Shown: one piece after another, positions 6,076 through 6,263 of the stretch
Numbering within the stretch: the stretch's first letter is position 1
Layout of the letters: each line of letters starts with the position of its first letter
Source: Deltaproteobacteria bacterium
GTDB lineage: Bacteria; Desulfobacterota; Desulfobacteria; Desulfobacterales; JAFDHS01
Reading direction: 5' to 3'
Assembly: GCA_019308655.1 (NCBI GenBank)
Contig: JAFDHS010000057.1
Span: 1 to 6,263, forward strand
DNA: 6,263 nt
The notes under the pieces: model-generated
Seen by the model: the letters and a program-made list of their open reading frames with translations, nothing else
Told to the model about the DNA's origin: nothing
Database searches by the model: none
Program-made: the position numbers and the translations under genes

Positions 6076-6263
6076 ATGTCCAAGCTACTGAGAATAAACA
6101 CCAAGGAAAAGACATTTACCTTTGAGGAAGCCGGAGAACTGGCAGCCTTGGGCGGTAGAGCGCTGACATCCAAAATGATTCTGGATGAAGTCCCGGCAAC
6201 CTGTCATCCGTTGAGTAAATCCAATAAACTGGTTATTGCACCGGGACTGTTGGGCGGCACACC
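6076..6263 (+). CDS. Aldehyde ferredoxin oxidoreductase family protein (N-terminus, cut by window edge)
   Basis: The first 62 codons of an AOR-family gene. These are tungsten (sometimes molybdenum) bis-pterin and 4Fe-4S enzymes that oxidise aldehydes to carboxylic acids, or the reverse, with ferredoxin; whole proteins are roughly 570-620 residues. Diagnostic N-terminal-domain features are LLRINTKEKTFTFEE (4-18), the LGGRALTSKMILDEVP segment (25-40, family LGGRGL...DE.P), PLSKSNKLVIAPGLLGGT (45-62, family PL...NKL..A.GPLTGT). These residues belong to the domain that holds the tungstopterin. ATG at 6076 is preceded by AAGGA at 6061-6065 (10 nt spacing). The FeS ligands lie beyond the edge, so substrate subclass (AOR, GAPOR, FOR-like) cannot be assigned. 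The gene starts 20 nt after the tnpB remnant, and whether it is co-transcribed with the MoxR gene is unclear. Confidence 0.9.
   Translation, partial: MSKLLRINTKEKTFTFEEAGELAALGGRALTSKMILDEVPATCHPLSKSNKLVIAPGLLGGT

Noticed and set aside
5869..6115. Two overlapping minus-strand open frames of 68 and 80 codons opposite the tnpB remnant
   Set aside because: Neither resembles a known protein, neither has a convincing SD, and they are antisense to the TnpB tail and the oxidoreductase start.
1..6263. CRISPR array, tRNA or rRNA gene
   Set aside because: No regularly spaced repeats, tRNA cloverleaf arms or rRNA-like sequence were seen on either strand.

Overview
The window looks like a chromosomal stretch from an anaerobic bacterium. 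The gene families (a TatT-associated TRAP transporter, a stand-alone MetE-core-like methyltransferase, a MoxR ATPase and a tungsten-type aldehyde ferredoxin oxidoreductase) and the moderate base composition fit a sulfate-reducing Desulfobacterota (former Deltaproteobacteria) best. That placement is inference from gene content, because no ribosomal or other phylogenetic marker is present.

Left half, minus strand (3638 down to 1): a compact four-gene transporter operon read as tatT - tatP/dctP - dctQ - dctM. It encodes a TPR-like lipoprotein (TatT family), a periplasmic TRAP solute-binding protein, the small four-helix membrane subunit and the large membrane subunit. dctM runs off the left edge without its last few dozen codons. 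The genes are separated by 17 nt, overlap by 14 nt and overlap by 4 nt, so they are almost certainly co-transcribed. This is the TPAT arrangement known from Treponema pallidum Tp0956/Tp0957. The binding protein has Trp where classical TRAP binding proteins have their carboxylate-clamping Arg, so the ligand is probably not an ordinary C4-dicarboxylate or sialic acid.

Middle (3639-3898): an AT-rich divergent intergenic region with a 9-bp inverted repeat and weak promoter candidates.

Right half, plus strand: a 356-residue methyltransferase of the uroporphyrinogen decarboxylase / cobalamin-independent methionine synthase superfamily. It retains the homocysteine-binding and zinc-site motifs of the MetE catalytic domain but has no MetE N-terminal domain. 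It is followed 30 nt later by a MoxR-type AAA+ ATPase, without the VWA-domain partner that usually follows such ATPases. Then come 242 nt of non-genic DNA holding a decayed 3' end of an IS200/IS605-type tnpB gene with a terminal hairpin. Directly after it begins an aldehyde ferredoxin oxidoreductase family gene, cut by the right edge.

The transporter operon is a complete import system apart from the cut end of dctM. The right-hand genes suggest one-carbon or methyl transfer and tungsten-enzyme metabolism, with the ATPase as a possible maturation factor, but that link rests only on proximity. The most unusual element is the tnpB 3' remnant, which now forms part of the 5' leader of the oxidoreductase gene.
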